Positions 23,890 through 31,976 of a stretch of DNA of 39,121 nt are shown here, piece after piece. The DNA comes from CAZLNO01 sp964561005. Lineage in GTDB: Bacteria > Pseudomonadota > Alphaproteobacteria > Kiloniellales > Rhodovibrionaceae. A program made the translations under genes and the position numbers. Under the pieces are notes generated by a model, which was not told the origin of the DNA, did not search any database, and saw only the letters and a program-made list of their open reading frames with translations. The stretch is from NCBI GenBank assembly GCA_964561005.1, contig CAZLNO010000023.1, positions 1 to 39,121 of the forward strand. Reading direction: 5' to 3'. Position 1 is the first letter of the stretch; the number at the start of each line of letters is the position of its first letter.

Positions 23890-25388
23890 GCCGCCTCCCC
23901 CAGATAGCGCCGGCGCAGGTGGCGCTTGAAGGCCTCGGGGTCGAGCGGGCGTCCCGTGACGCGTTCCAGCAGCTCGTCGGTGGAGAAGCGCGACCCCTCG
24001 CCGTGCACGTTCTCGCGCAGCCAGGCCAGCAGCGGCGCGAAGTTCCCCTCGGCCAGGCAGTCGGGCACCTCCGGCACGGCCTCGCGCGCGGCGTCGAAGA
24101 GCTGGGCGGCGGCGATCGCCCCGACGGTGTAGGTCGGGAAATAGCCCCAGGCGCCGTCGTACCAGTGGATGTCCTGCAGACAGCCCAGGCGGTCCTCCGG
24201 CGGCGCGATGCCGAGCAGCTCCCGCATGCCCTCGTTCCAGGCGGCCGGCAGGTCGCCCAGCGTCATCTCGCCGGCGAGCAGCGCCTTTTCCAGGCGATAG
24301 CGCAGGATGACGTGGGCCGGATAGGTGACCTCGTCGGCGTCCACGCGAATGTAGCCCGGCTCCACGCGGGTGTAGAGCCGGCGCAGGTTGTCCGCCGCCC
24401 AGGCCGGCCCCGCGCCGCCGAAGGCCTCGCGCAGCACGGGCGCCAGGTAGCCCACGAACTCCGGGCCGCGGCACGCCTGCATCTCGACCAGCAGCGACTG
24501 GCTTTCGTGCAGCCCCATGCCGCGCGCCATGCCCACCGGCTGGCGGCGCCAGCCCGCCGGCAGGCCGCGCTCATAGAGGGCGTGGCCGGTCTCGTGCAGC
24601 ACCGCCATGACGGCGGAGGCGAAGTCGGTTTCGTCGTAGCGCGTGGTGACGCGCAGGTCGTCGGCGGTGCCGCCGCAGAAGGGATGCAGCGAGACGTCCA
24701 GGCGGCCGTGCCGGAAGTCGAAGCCGACCGTCTCCATCAGCCGGCGCCCCAGCCTGGCCTGGATGTCCGTGGGAAACGGCCCCTCGGGCCTGCGGGGCGC
24801 CGGCTCGCGCGCCTGCCGCGCCAGCACCTGCTCCAGGAACCCCGGCAGGAAGGCCGCCAGATCGTCGAAAACGGCGTCGATCTCCGCCGAGCTTCCATCC
24901 GGCTCGAACTGGTCCAGCAGGGCGTCGTAGGGCGATACGCCGAGCGCCTCGGCCTTGGCCGCCGCCGCCTCGCGCGCCAGGTCGAGCACCTCTTGCAGCC
25001 GCGGCTTCACGGCCGCGAAGTCGGAGGCCGGCCGCGCCGCCCGCCAGGCCATCTCGCAGGCCTTGGCGGCGCGGGCCTGGGCGTCCACCAGGCGCTCCGG
25101 CACGGCGGTGGCGTGGCGCCACTCGCGGCGCATCTCCCGCAGGTTCGCCTGCTGCCAGGCGTCCAGGCGCTCGCGCCCGGCCTCGGCCGCGTCCAGCAGC
25201 TCCGCCAGGCGCGGGTCGCTCAGCATCTGGTGGCAGGTGACGTCCAGCGCGGCAAGCTGCTCGCCGCGCCCGGCCGCGCCGCCGTCGGGCATCATCACCG
25301 CGCCGTCCCAGTGCAGCATCGCCGCCGCCTCGCGCAGGGCGTAGAGCCGGCCGAAGCGCTGTTCCAGCTCGCTGTAGGCCTCGGTCAT
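23886..25388 (-). CDS. Carboxypeptidase M32 (Taq-type metallocarboxypeptidase)
   Basis: A cytoplasmic zinc metallopeptidase of 500 residues, the usual size for family M32, which removes C-terminal residues from peptides. The zinc-binding HEXXH is HETGH at 265-269 in 'MAVLHETGHALYE', with the third ligand expected in 'MGLHESQSLLVE' about 25 residues later. Other M32 landmarks are 'DVSLHPF' and 'RVTTRYDETD' before the active site and 'EPGYIRVDADEVTYPAHVILRY' after it. The ATG at 25388 overlaps the SURF1 stop (ATGA, 25385-25388), which ties it to the cox transcript by position although no functional link is known. Confidence 0.92.
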   Translation of the reverse strand: MTEAYSELEQRFGRLYALREAAAMLHWDGAVMMPDGGAAGRGEQLAALDVTCHQMLSDPRLAELLDAAEAGRERLDAWQQANLREMRREWRHATAVPERLVDAQARAAKACEMAWRAARPASDFAAVKPRLQEVLDLAREAAAAKAEALGVSPYDALLDQFEPDGSSAEIDAVFDDLAAFLPGFLEQVLARQAREPAPRRPEGPFPTDIQARLGRRLMETVGFDFRHGRLDVSLHPFCGGTADDLRVTTRYDETDFASAVMAVLHETGHALYERGLPAGWRRQPVGMARGMGLHESQSLLVEMQACRGPEFVGYLAPVLREAFGGAGPAWAADNLRRLYTRVEPGYIRVDADEVTYPAHVILRYRLEKALLAGEMTLGDLPAAWNEGMRELLGIAPPEDRLGCLQDIHWYDGAWGYFPTYTVGAIAAAQLFDAAREAVPEVPDCLAEGNFAPLLAWLRENVHGEGSRFSTDELLERVTGRPLDPEAFKRHLRRRYLGEAA

Positions 25389-26137
25389 GTGGTCTCGTCT
25401 CCACGTGGTCTCGTCGTCTCGGATCGCGCCGGCCGCCAGTGATAGAGCACGTAGACCGCCAGCAGCCCGAAGGCCAGCGCGAACCAGGTGAGCGCGTACT
25501 CCAGGTGCTCGTTGCGCAGGTTCACGCGGGTCTGGCCGCCGACCGGGTAGTCGCCCGGCGTCTGGTTCCTGGCCGCGTCGACATAGGCCTCGGTGACGGG
25601 GTTGGACAGCCCCGCCGTCTCGGCCATGCGCGGCAAATCCATCCACAGCCAGCTATTGGCCGCCGGGTCGTTGGCCGGGCGGAACCAGTCGCTGCCCTTC
25701 CAGCCGCCCAGGCGCAGCACGCCCTCGATCGCGACCCGCCCCTCCACCAGGCTGTCGGGGCGCGTCGCCGGGTCCAGCCTGTCCAGCGGCACCCAGCCCC
25801 GGTTGACCAGGATCCGCCGGCCGTCCGTCAGCGCCATCGGCGTGATGACGAAGGCGCCGCGGGTGTTGCGCAGCGCTTGCGCCCGCCGGTACAGCTCGCG
25901 CTCGTGCAGGAATTCCCCGGTTAGCTCGATTCGGCGGAAACGCAGCCCGTCCAGGTCGGTCAGCGGCTTCGGCAGGTCGATGGCCGGCGCGGCCATGCGC
26001 GAGCGCATCTCCGCGATCAGGTCGTTCTTCCATTCCAGGCGCTGAAGCTGCCAGACGCCCAGGCCCACCAGAATCGCCAGCGCCGGCAGCACGGCCACGG
26101 TGGCCCAGAGCGTGGGGCGGAAGCGGCGGATGCTCAA
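25385..26137 (-). CDS. SURF1-family cytochrome c oxidase assembly protein
   Basis: An inner-membrane protein of 250 residues that helps insert heme a during assembly of aa3-type oxidase. It has membrane segments at the N-terminus (about 9-28, 'TVAVLPALAILVGLGVWQLQR') and C-terminus (about 213-233), with a periplasmic domain between. Hallmarks are 'GVWQLQRLEWK', 'VNRGWVPLDR' and 'NEHLEYALTWFALA'. The start codon is most likely TTG at 26137, giving the usual N-terminus; no ATG fits. It lies 186 bases after DUF983, with a palindromic repeat between. Confidence 0.92.
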   Translation of the reverse strand: MSIRRFRPTLWATVAVLPALAILVGLGVWQLQRLEWKNDLIAEMRSRMAAPAIDLPKPLTDLDGLRFRRIELTGEFLHERELYRRAQALRNTRGAFVITPMALTDGRRILVNRGWVPLDRLDPATRPDSLVEGRVAIEGVLRLGGWKGSDWFRPANDPAANSWLWMDLPRMAETAGLSNPVTEAYVDAARNQTPGDYPVGGQTRVNLRNEHLEYALTWFALAFGLLAVYVLYHWRPARSETTRPRGDETT

Positions 26138-26160
26138 CGTGGCACCGCCCGGACCTCACC

Positions 26161-26277
26161 CTTCGACAGGCTCAGGGTGAGGGCCTGATGCTGAACGTAT
26201 CGACACCCCTCATGCTGAAGGTGCCGACACCCCTCATGGCGAGCCCAACGAAGCGCCTCATGCTGAGCCTGTCGAAG
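26161..26277. repeat. Dispersed palindrome, copy C
   Basis: CTTCGACAGGCTCAG at 26161-26175 and CTGAGCCTGTCGAAG at 26263-26277 are perfect 15-base reverse complements. Between them CCTCATG-type and TGCTGA-type fragments recur several times. This is the same core as in copies A and B, but without their outer TGATACC ends. It lies between the SURF1 and DUF983 genes. Confidence 0.75.
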
Positions 26278-26323
26278 CATGCGGGCCAGACCACCGCGCG
26301 CCGGGTATTCCGCCATGTCGGCG

Positions 26324-26710
26324 CTAGCGATCATCGTGCAGGCTGCCGGTGTCCTCGGCCTTGTGCTTGAACTGGAGGGCGATCAGCAGGGCCTTGGCCG
26401 GGCGCAGCATGGCCACCGCGCCGGCGACGATGACGACCGGCCAGACCAGCGCGTGGACCCACAGGGGCGGTCCGGCCAGCGACTCCAGCAGCAGCGCCAG
26501 CAGGACGACCACGGCGCCCAGGATGAGGACGATGAACACCGCCGGGCCGTCGCCGGGGTCGGACTTGCGCAGGTCCAGGCCGCAGACCGGACAGCGCTCG
26601 GCGACCTCCAGCAGGCCGTCGAACAGCGCGCCCTCGCCGCAGCGCGGGCAGCGGCAGCGCAGGCCCGCGCTGAACGGCGAGACATGGGGGTGGCTGTCGT
26701 CCCAGGACAT
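26324..26710 (-). CDS. DUF983 membrane protein
   Basis: A small protein of 128 residues. Two CxxC pairs ('CRCPRCGEGALFDGLL' and 'CPVCGLDL') form a probable zinc-binding knuckle at about residues 19-45, followed by two hydrophobic segments at about 58-78 and 84-103. This matches DUF983, often encoded beside coxC and SURF1 in alphaproteobacterial cox clusters. Its role is unproven, with an accessory function in oxidase biogenesis suggested by context. It follows coxC by 30 bases. Confidence 0.87.
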   Translation of the reverse strand: MSWDDSHPHVSPFSAGLRCRCPRCGEGALFDGLLEVAERCPVCGLDLRKSDPGDGPAVFIVLILGAVVVLLALLLESLAGPPLWVHALVWPVVIVAGAVAMLRPAKALLIALQFKHKAEDTGSLHDDR

Positions 26711-26740
26711 CCGGTTTCGGCGATCTCGTCCAAACGTTCC

Positions 26741-27535
26741 CTAGCTGCCCCACCAGTAGACGCAGGAAAACAGGAAGATCCACACCACGTCCACGAAGTG
26801 CCAGTACCAGGCCGCCGCCTCGAAGCCGAAGTGATGGTCCGGCGTGAAGTGGCCGGCCATCGCCCGGACCAGGCAGACGATCAGGAACAGCGTGCCGATG
26901 ATGACGTGCGCGCCGTGGAACCCGGTCGCCATGTAGAACACCGAGGAGTAGATGTCGCCGCCGAAGCCGAAGGCCGCGTGCGCGTACTCGTAGGCCTGCA
27001 GCGAGGTGAAGATGAGGCCCAGCACCACGGTCAGCGCCAGCCCCTGCACCAGCGCCCGCCGGTCGCCCTCGCGCAGGCCATGGTGCGCCCAGGTCACCGT
27101 GGTGCCCGAGAGCAGCAGGATCAGGGTGTTCAGGAAGGGCACGCCGAAGGGATCGAAGGTCTCGATGTGCGGCGGCGGCCAGGTGCCCTGGATCTCCTCG
27201 GTCGGGAAGAGGGCGCCGTTGAAATAGGCCCAGAAGAAGGCGGCGAAGAACATCACCTCCGAGGCGATGAACAGGATCATGCCGTAGCGCAGGCCAAGCT
27301 GCACGACCGGGGTGTGATGCTTCTGGACCTCGGCCTCGCGGATCACCTGGCGCCACCAGCCGGCCATGGTGCCCAGCACCATGACGATGCCGAGGAACAT
27401 CAGCCAGGCGTTGACCTCGTGCATGAACAGCACCAGCCCGGTCGCCAGCACGCCGGCCGAGATGGCGCCGATCAGCGGCCAGGGACTGGGGTCCACCAGA
27501 TGATAGGGATGCTTCTGCTCGTGTGCCTGGGCCAT
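26741..27535 (-). CDS. coxC: Cytochrome c oxidase subunit III
   Basis: An inner-membrane subunit of 264 residues with seven predicted membrane segments, normal for CoxC/CtaE. Family hallmarks include 'HPYHLVDPSPWPLIGAI' at the start, 'SEVMFFAAFFWAYFN', 'YMATGFHGAHVIIGTLFL' and 'AAWYWHFVDVVWIFLF'. The acidic 'SEVMFF' and the 'HGAHV' histidines are those conserved in subunit III. The ATG at 27535 follows AGAGGA; the frame extends upstream to 27643 but that piece is arginine/glycine-rich. Between it and the CoxF-like gene lie 123 bases with no gene, where ctaG often stands in related bacteria. Confidence 0.95.
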   Translation of the reverse strand: MAQAHEQKHPYHLVDPSPWPLIGAISAGVLATGLVLFMHEVNAWLMFLGIVMVLGTMAGWWRQVIREAEVQKHHTPVVQLGLRYGMILFIASEVMFFAAFFWAYFNGALFPTEEIQGTWPPPHIETFDPFGVPFLNTLILLLSGTTVTWAHHGLREGDRRALVQGLALTVVLGLIFTSLQAYEYAHAAFGFGGDIYSSVFYMATGFHGAHVIIGTLFLIVCLVRAMAGHFTPDHHFGFEAAAWYWHFVDVVWIFLFSCVYWWGS

Positions 27536-27658
27536 GATCGTCCTCTTGCCCTTCTTGCCCCTGTCGTTCCCGCGCCCCGGCCGATCGCGGCGAACCGGGA
27601 CCGCCTCGCCTCCCGCGCGGCGCCGGCATGGCCGGGCGCGCACGGACTGTCATGATCC

Positions 27659-27820
27659 TCAGCCGCCGCCCATGCGGATGACGGCCACGATGTAAACCAG
27701 CACCACGAAGGCCACCAGCACGGCCAGCAGCGCCAGGTTCTTGCCCCGCCGTCGGCGCCGGAACGCCTCGCGGGTCTCCTTCGTCCACTCCATCCGCGGC
27801 CTGTCCCTGTCTTCCGTCAT
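27659..27820 (-). CDS. CoxF-like small membrane protein
   Basis: A protein of 53 residues, too short to be a listed ORF by itself. The first 27 residues are charged (including 'RRRRRGKN'), followed by one membrane segment ('LALLAVLVAFVVLVYIVAVI') and a short tail ending MGGG. Small single-span proteins of this type (CoxF) occur between ctaB and ctaG/coxC in alphaproteobacterial cox operons. The ATG at 27820 overlaps the ctaB stop as ATGA (27817-27820), which supports it as a real, coupled gene. Function unknown; probably part of oxidase biogenesis. Confidence 0.8.
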   Translation of the reverse strand: MTEDRDRPRMEWTKETREAFRRRRRGKNLALLAVLVAFVVLVYIVAVIRMGGG

Positions 27821-28782
27821 GCCGGCACGACCAGCCTTCCCGCCGCGCCGTCCACGATCAGCATGGCGAAGATCAGGAAGAGGTAAAGGATGGAGAAGCC
27901 GAACATGCGCCGCGCCGCCGCCTGCCGGCGCGAGTCGTCCTGGCAGACGCGCACCGCCGCGATGACGAAGAGCGCGCCCAGCGCCGCCGCCACCGCGCCG
28001 AACAGCGGCCCGGCCACGCCCAGGAGATAGGGCGCCGGCGCCAGGGGCAGCAGCAGCAGGGTGTAGGCCAGCATCTGCCGCTTGGTCGCCCGCCGACCCG
28101 CCACCACCGGCAGCATGGGCACCCCGGCGCGCCCGTACTCCCCGTCGGTGTAGAGTGACAGCGCCCAGAAGTGCGGCGGCGTCCACAGGAAGATCAGCGC
28201 GAACAGCGCGGCCGACTCGATGCCGACGCCGCCGGTGACGGCGGCCCAGCCGATCATCGGCGGAAAGGCCCCGGCCGCGCCGCCGATGACGATGTTCTGC
28301 GGCGTGCGGCGCTTCAGCCAGACGGTGTAGACGCCGACGTAGAAGACATTGGCGAAGGCCAGCAGCCCGGCGGCGGTCCAGTTCACCGCCAGCCCCATCA
28401 CCATGACCGCAAAGAGCGACAGCGTGATGCCGAAGCCCAGCGCCTCCTCCGGCGCCACGCGGCCCGCCGGGATCGGCCGGCCCGAGGTGCGGCGCATCAC
28501 CGCGTCGATGTCGCGGTCGTACCACATGTTGATGGCGCCGGCCGCGCCCGCGCCCACGGCGATACACAGCACCGCCACCGCCGCCAGGACCGGATGCAGG
28601 CTGCCGGGCGCCGCCACCATGCCGGCAAAGCCGGTGAAGACCACCAGGGTCATCACCCGCGGCTTGAGCAGCGCCACGAAGTCTCGCACCTGCCCGCCGG
28701 CCAGGGCCTGGGCGGTCACGGCGTGCCCGGCCGTGCCGGCGGCGGATTCCTGCTGTGCGATCCCGAACGTGGCGTCGGACAC
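27817..28782 (-). CDS. ctaB: Protoheme IX farnesyltransferase (heme o synthase)
   Basis: A polytopic inner-membrane prenyltransferase of 321 residues that adds a farnesyl group to heme b to make heme o, the precursor of heme a for the oxidase encoded here. The first Asp-rich motif is in 'NMWYDRDIDAVMRRTSGRPIP', the classic UbiA/CtaB signature. 'RRTPQNIVIGGAAGAFPPMIGWA' and 'WTPPHFWALSLY' are specific to CtaB. The start is GTG at 28782, with GAGAGG upstream. It follows coxA by 81 bases. Confidence 0.95.
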   Translation of the reverse strand: MSDATFGIAQQESAAGTAGHAVTAQALAGGQVRDFVALLKPRVMTLVVFTGFAGMVAAPGSLHPVLAAVAVLCIAVGAGAAGAINMWYDRDIDAVMRRTSGRPIPAGRVAPEEALGFGITLSLFAVMVMGLAVNWTAAGLLAFANVFYVGVYTVWLKRRTPQNIVIGGAAGAFPPMIGWAAVTGGVGIESAALFALIFLWTPPHFWALSLYTDGEYGRAGVPMLPVVAGRRATKRQMLAYTLLLLPLAPAPYLLGVAGPLFGAVAAALGALFVIAAVRVCQDDSRRQAAARRMFGFSILYLFLIFAMLIVDGAAGRLVVPA

Positions 28783-28863
28783 GTCAGCCTCTCGTCAATG
28801 TCGCGCCCCGCCCGGGCCGGTGGGTCGGTCCGGGCACGGCGCCAGGATGGGCTCCGCGCGGCC

Positions 28864-30477
28864 TCAGCGGATCCGCGGCAGCTCCTCGAAGGTGTGGAAC
28901 GGCGGCGGCGAGGACACCGTCCACTCCAGCGTCGTCGCCCCTTCGCCCCAGGGGTTCGCCTCTGCCCGGCGCCCGGCGAGCATGCTGTGGATCACGATCA
29001 CCAGGAAGAAGCCGGTCGCGATCATCGTCAGATAACCGCCGTAGGAGGCCACCTCGTTCCAGCCCGAAAAAGCGTCGGGGTAGTCGATGTAGCGCCGCGG
29101 CATGCCGGCCAGGCCCAGGAAGTGCATCGGGAAGAACAGCACGTTCACGCCGACGAAGGTCAGCCAGAAGTGCAGCTTGCCCGCCCATTCCGGGATCTCG
29201 CGGCCGGTCATCTTCCCGAACCAGTAGTAGAAGCCGGCGAAGATGCCGAACAGCGCGCCCATCGACAGCACGTAGTGGAAGTGCGCCACGACGTAGTAGG
29301 TGTCGTGCAGCACGGTATCCATGCCCGCGTTCGCCAGCACCACGCCGGTCACACCGCCCAGGGTGAACAGGAAGATGAAGCCCAGCGCCCAGAGCATCGG
29401 CGTCGTGAAGCGGATCGAGCCGCCCCACATCGTCGCGATCCAGGAGAAGATCTTGATGCCCGTGGGCACCGCGATGACCATCGTCGCCGCGGTGAAGTAG
29501 GCCTTGGTGTCCACGTCCAGCCCGACCGTGAACATGTGGTGCGCCCAGACCACGAACCCGATGAAGCCGATCGCCACCATCGCGTAGGCCATCCCCAGGT
29601 AGCCGAAAATCGGCTTGCGGCTGAAGGTCGAGACCACGTGGCTGATGATGCCGAAGGCCGGCAGGATCATGATGTAGACCTCGGGGTGCCCGAAGAACCA
29701 GAACAGGTGCTGGAACAGGACCGGGTCGCCGCCGCCCGCGGCCTCGAAGAAGGTGGTGCCGAAGTTGCGGTCGGTCAGCAGCATGGTGATCGCGCCGCCC
29801 AGCACCGGCAGCGACAGCAGCAGCAGGAAGGCCGTCACCAGGATCGACCAGGCGAACAGCGGCATCTTGTGCAGCGTCATGCCGGGCGCGCGCATGTTGA
29901 AGATCGTGGTGATGAAATTGATCGCGCCCAGGATCGAGGACGCGCCGGCCAGGTGCAGCGCGAATATCGCCATGTCGACCGACGGCCCGGAATGACCCAG
30001 CGCGCTGGACAGCGGCGGATAGATCGTCCAGCCGGTGCCCGCCCCCTGGCCGACGAAGGCCGAGCCCAGCAGCAGCAGGAAGGCCGGCACGATCAGCCAG
30101 AACGAGATGTTGTTCATCCGCGGGAAGGCCATGTCCGGCGCGCCGATCATCAGCGGCACGAACCAGTTGCCGAAACCGCCGATCAGGGCCGGCATCACCA
30201 CGAAGAACACCATGATCAGGCCGTGCGCCGTGATGATGACGTTCCAGAGCTGGCCGTCCGGCTCCATGCCGCTGAGCAGGTACTGCACGCCCGGCTCCTG
30301 CAGCTCCAGGCGCATGACCAGCGAGAACAGACCGCCGATGATGCCCGCCACCACCGCGAAGATCAGGTACAGCGTCCCGATGTCCTTGTGGTTGGTCGAG
30401 CAGAACCAGCGGACGAAGAAGCCCGGCTTGTGATCGTGGTGGGCCGCGTGCGCGGCGTCGTGCTTGGCCTCAGCCAT
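28864..30477 (-). CDS. coxA: Cytochrome c oxidase subunit I, aa3 type
   Basis: The catalytic heme-copper subunit, 537 residues with twelve membrane helices. All metal ligands are visible: His85 and His401 (low-spin heme), His264, His313 and His314 (CuB), and His399 (high-spin heme). Glu266 in 'FGHPEVYI' ends the D-channel and Tyr268 is the cross-linked tyrosine. Lys342 in 'PTGIKIFSW' marks the K-channel, so this is an A1-type proton-pumping oxidase. The ATG at 30477 gives the usual histidine-rich N-terminus. It follows coxB by 36 bases. Subunits II and III are encoded in the same block. Confidence 0.97.
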   Translation of the reverse strand: MAEAKHDAAHAAHHDHKPGFFVRWFCSTNHKDIGTLYLIFAVVAGIIGGLFSLVMRLELQEPGVQYLLSGMEPDGQLWNVIITAHGLIMVFFVVMPALIGGFGNWFVPLMIGAPDMAFPRMNNISFWLIVPAFLLLLGSAFVGQGAGTGWTIYPPLSSALGHSGPSVDMAIFALHLAGASSILGAINFITTIFNMRAPGMTLHKMPLFAWSILVTAFLLLLSLPVLGGAITMLLTDRNFGTTFFEAAGGGDPVLFQHLFWFFGHPEVYIMILPAFGIISHVVSTFSRKPIFGYLGMAYAMVAIGFIGFVVWAHHMFTVGLDVDTKAYFTAATMVIAVPTGIKIFSWIATMWGGSIRFTTPMLWALGFIFLFTLGGVTGVVLANAGMDTVLHDTYYVVAHFHYVLSMGALFGIFAGFYYWFGKMTGREIPEWAGKLHFWLTFVGVNVLFFPMHFLGLAGMPRRYIDYPDAFSGWNEVASYGGYLTMIATGFFLVIVIHSMLAGRRAEANPWGEGATTLEWTVSSPPPFHTFEELPRIR

Positions 30478-30513
30478 GATGATGGTCCTCTCCCGCTTGC
30501 GTTCGCACGCCCG

Positions 30514-31413
30514 TCACTGGGTCGCCTCGGCCTCGGCTTCGGCCCGGGCCACCTGGCGCTTCTTGTCGGTCTCGATGCCGTACTGGGCCTGCTTGGTCTC
30601 CACCCACTGCTGGAACTCGTCCTTCGGCAGCGCCTTCACGACGATCGGCATGTCGGCGTGGCCCACGCCGCAGAGCTCGGAGCACTGGCCGTAGTAGGTG
30701 CCCGGCTCCTCGATGCGCGCCCAGGTCTCGTTGAGCTGTCCCGGCACGGCGTCGGTCTTGATGCCGAACGAGGGCATGGCGAAGGAATGCAGCACGTCGC
30801 TGGCGGTCACCAGGATGCGCACATTGGTATCCACCGGCAGCACGATGGGATTGTCGACCGAGAGCTGGCGGATCTGGCCCTTCGACTCGTCGATCTCCTC
30901 GTCGGGGATCATGAAGGAATCGTACTGGAAGCCGCCGTGGTCGGGGTATTCGTAGCTCCAGTACCACTGCCGCCCGACCGCCTTGATGGTCATGTCGGAG
31001 TCCACGACGGTGTCCTCGTAGTACAGCAGCTTGAACGAGGGGATGGCGATCACGACCAGGATGATCACCGGCACCGCCGTCCAGACGACCTCCAGCAGCG
31101 TGTTGTGCGTGGTCTTCGTCGGCTTCGGATTGCGGCGCTCGTTGAACCGGAAGCACACATAGAGCAGCAGGCCCAGGACGAAGATCGTAATGGCCGTGAT
31201 GATCACGAGCAGGAGGTTGTGGAAGTCCTGGATTTCCCGCATCACCGGCGTCGCCGCCTCCTGCAGGCCCATCTGCCAGGGCTCGGGCTTGCCGGCCTGC
31301 GCCATCGCCGGTCCGGCCATGAGCGCCAGACCCGCCGCCAGGCCGCCCGGCCTCGCGATGCGGCGCACCAGGCCCAGGATCGTCGCGAAACCCTTGCGCA
31401 TCTCTCTACCCAT
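30514..31413 (-). CDS. coxB: Cytochrome c oxidase subunit II
   Basis: 299 residues from the ATG at 31413 (an ATG at 31401 is also possible, while the far upstream 31461 is unlikely). A signal peptide ends near 'AMAQA' (about residue 39), then two membrane helices (about 67-88 and 107-128) and a periplasmic cupredoxin domain. The CuA ligands are present: His209, then Cys244, Glu246, Cys248, His252 and Met255 in 'CSELCGVGHADMP'. The aromatic electron-entry patch 'GRQWYWSYEYP' is there too. No cytochrome c domain is fused. It receives electrons from cytochrome c and passes them to subunit I. First gene of the cox block. Confidence 0.96.
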   Translation of the reverse strand: MGREMRKGFATILGLVRRIARPGGLAAGLALMAGPAMAQAGKPEPWQMGLQEAATPVMREIQDFHNLLLVIITAITIFVLGLLLYVCFRFNERRNPKPTKTTHNTLLEVVWTAVPVIILVVIAIPSFKLLYYEDTVVDSDMTIKAVGRQWYWSYEYPDHGGFQYDSFMIPDEEIDESKGQIRQLSVDNPIVLPVDTNVRILVTASDVLHSFAMPSFGIKTDAVPGQLNETWARIEEPGTYYGQCSELCGVGHADMPIVVKALPKDEFQQWVETKQAQYGIETDKKRQVARAEAEAEATQ

Positions 31414-31626
31414 CTCGCTTGCTCCGGTCTCCCTCGCGCCCGTGGCGCCCCGCTCATTCATCCTGGCCCGCTCGTCCGGCCGCGGCCAGCGTGGCGTGTT
31501 GCCGCGCCCCCGCGCGATACCGCCGCAGACCGCCCGTCCCGCTCAAGGCATGAGCGCCGCGGAAGCTAGCCCAAGGCTCCCGACGGCACAAGCCTTCCCG
31601 GCCCGAACGGCGGCGTCCGTTCCGGG

Positions 31627-31653
31627 AACCTAGCAAACACGCGCGCGCGTCAA
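31627..31653 (-). promoter_or_regulatory. Candidate sigma-70-type promoter for coxB
   Basis: On the minus strand TTGACG (31653-31648) is followed 15 bases later by TAGGTT (31632-31627), about 214 bases upstream of coxB. The spacer is a little short and the -10 is imperfect, so this is only a candidate. Confidence 0.3.
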
Positions 31654-31750
31654 GGACAAATGCGACGTTATGTCGCGAAGCGCGATTGACCTGGGTCATG
31701 GATGCGTGCGGTGCGCGCCGGCCGGCCGGCTCCTAAATTTTCGCGCCAAA

Positions 31751-31767
31751 TAACTAAACATTAGTTA
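31751..31767. promoter_or_regulatory. Perfect 7-3-7 dyad, candidate operator of the gtr-type cluster
   Basis: TAACTAA (31751-31757), ACA, TTAGTTA (31761-31767) is a perfect dyad. It ends five bases before a near-consensus -35 box. Position and symmetry suggest the binding site of a dimeric regulator. No regulator gene is adjacent. Confidence 0.5.
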
Positions 31768-31772
31768 ATGCA

Positions 31773-31800
31773 TTGACTCACTTTATTTCCATATTATGCT
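31773..31800 (+). promoter_or_regulatory. Sigma-70-type promoter of the gtr-type cluster
   Basis: TTGACT at 31773-31778 and TATGCT at 31795-31800 with a 16-base spacer; TATTAT at 31792 overlaps the -10. The surrounding sequence is strongly AT-rich for this genome. It would drive transcription through repeat copy B into the membrane-protein gene at 31977. Confidence 0.55.
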
Positions 31801-31809
31801 CGGTCGCTA

Positions 31810-31930
31810 TCATACCGCTCGACGTTTGATCGAACTCGTCCTTCGACAAGCTCAGGACGAGGACCTCATGCTGAGCTTGTCGAAGCATGAGGTCACCCAA
31901 ATGTACGGTTTCATTCGTCGGGTGGTATCA
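31810..31930. repeat. MITE-like dispersed repeat, copy B
   Basis: A 121-bp element with imperfect inverted ends (TCATACC at the left, GGTATCA at the right) and a perfect inner palindrome: CTTCGACAAGCTCAG at 31841-31855 against CTGAGCTTGTCGAAG at 31871-31885. Both ends align with the reverse complement of copy A at 2639-2781. It lies in the leader between the promoter at 31773 and the first gene of the gtr-type cluster, so its hairpin could affect the transcript. Confidence 0.75.
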
Positions 31931-31976
31931 CATCGCGTAAACTATCATCTAATTAAAAGACGTTGCTGTTGCCTGT

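Noticed and set aside
22395..25442. Long open frame (1015 codons) on the + strand across the TTC38-like and M32 genes
   Set aside because: It is the complementary shadow of two well-supported minus-strand genes and begins next to repeat sequence.
28171..31569. Very long open frame (1132 codons) on the + strand across the cox genes
   Set aside because: It is antisense to coxB, coxA and ctaB, which have complete catalytic residues. The translation is rich in His, Arg, Gln and Asp without family resemblance, as expected from a complementary frame of GC-rich genes.
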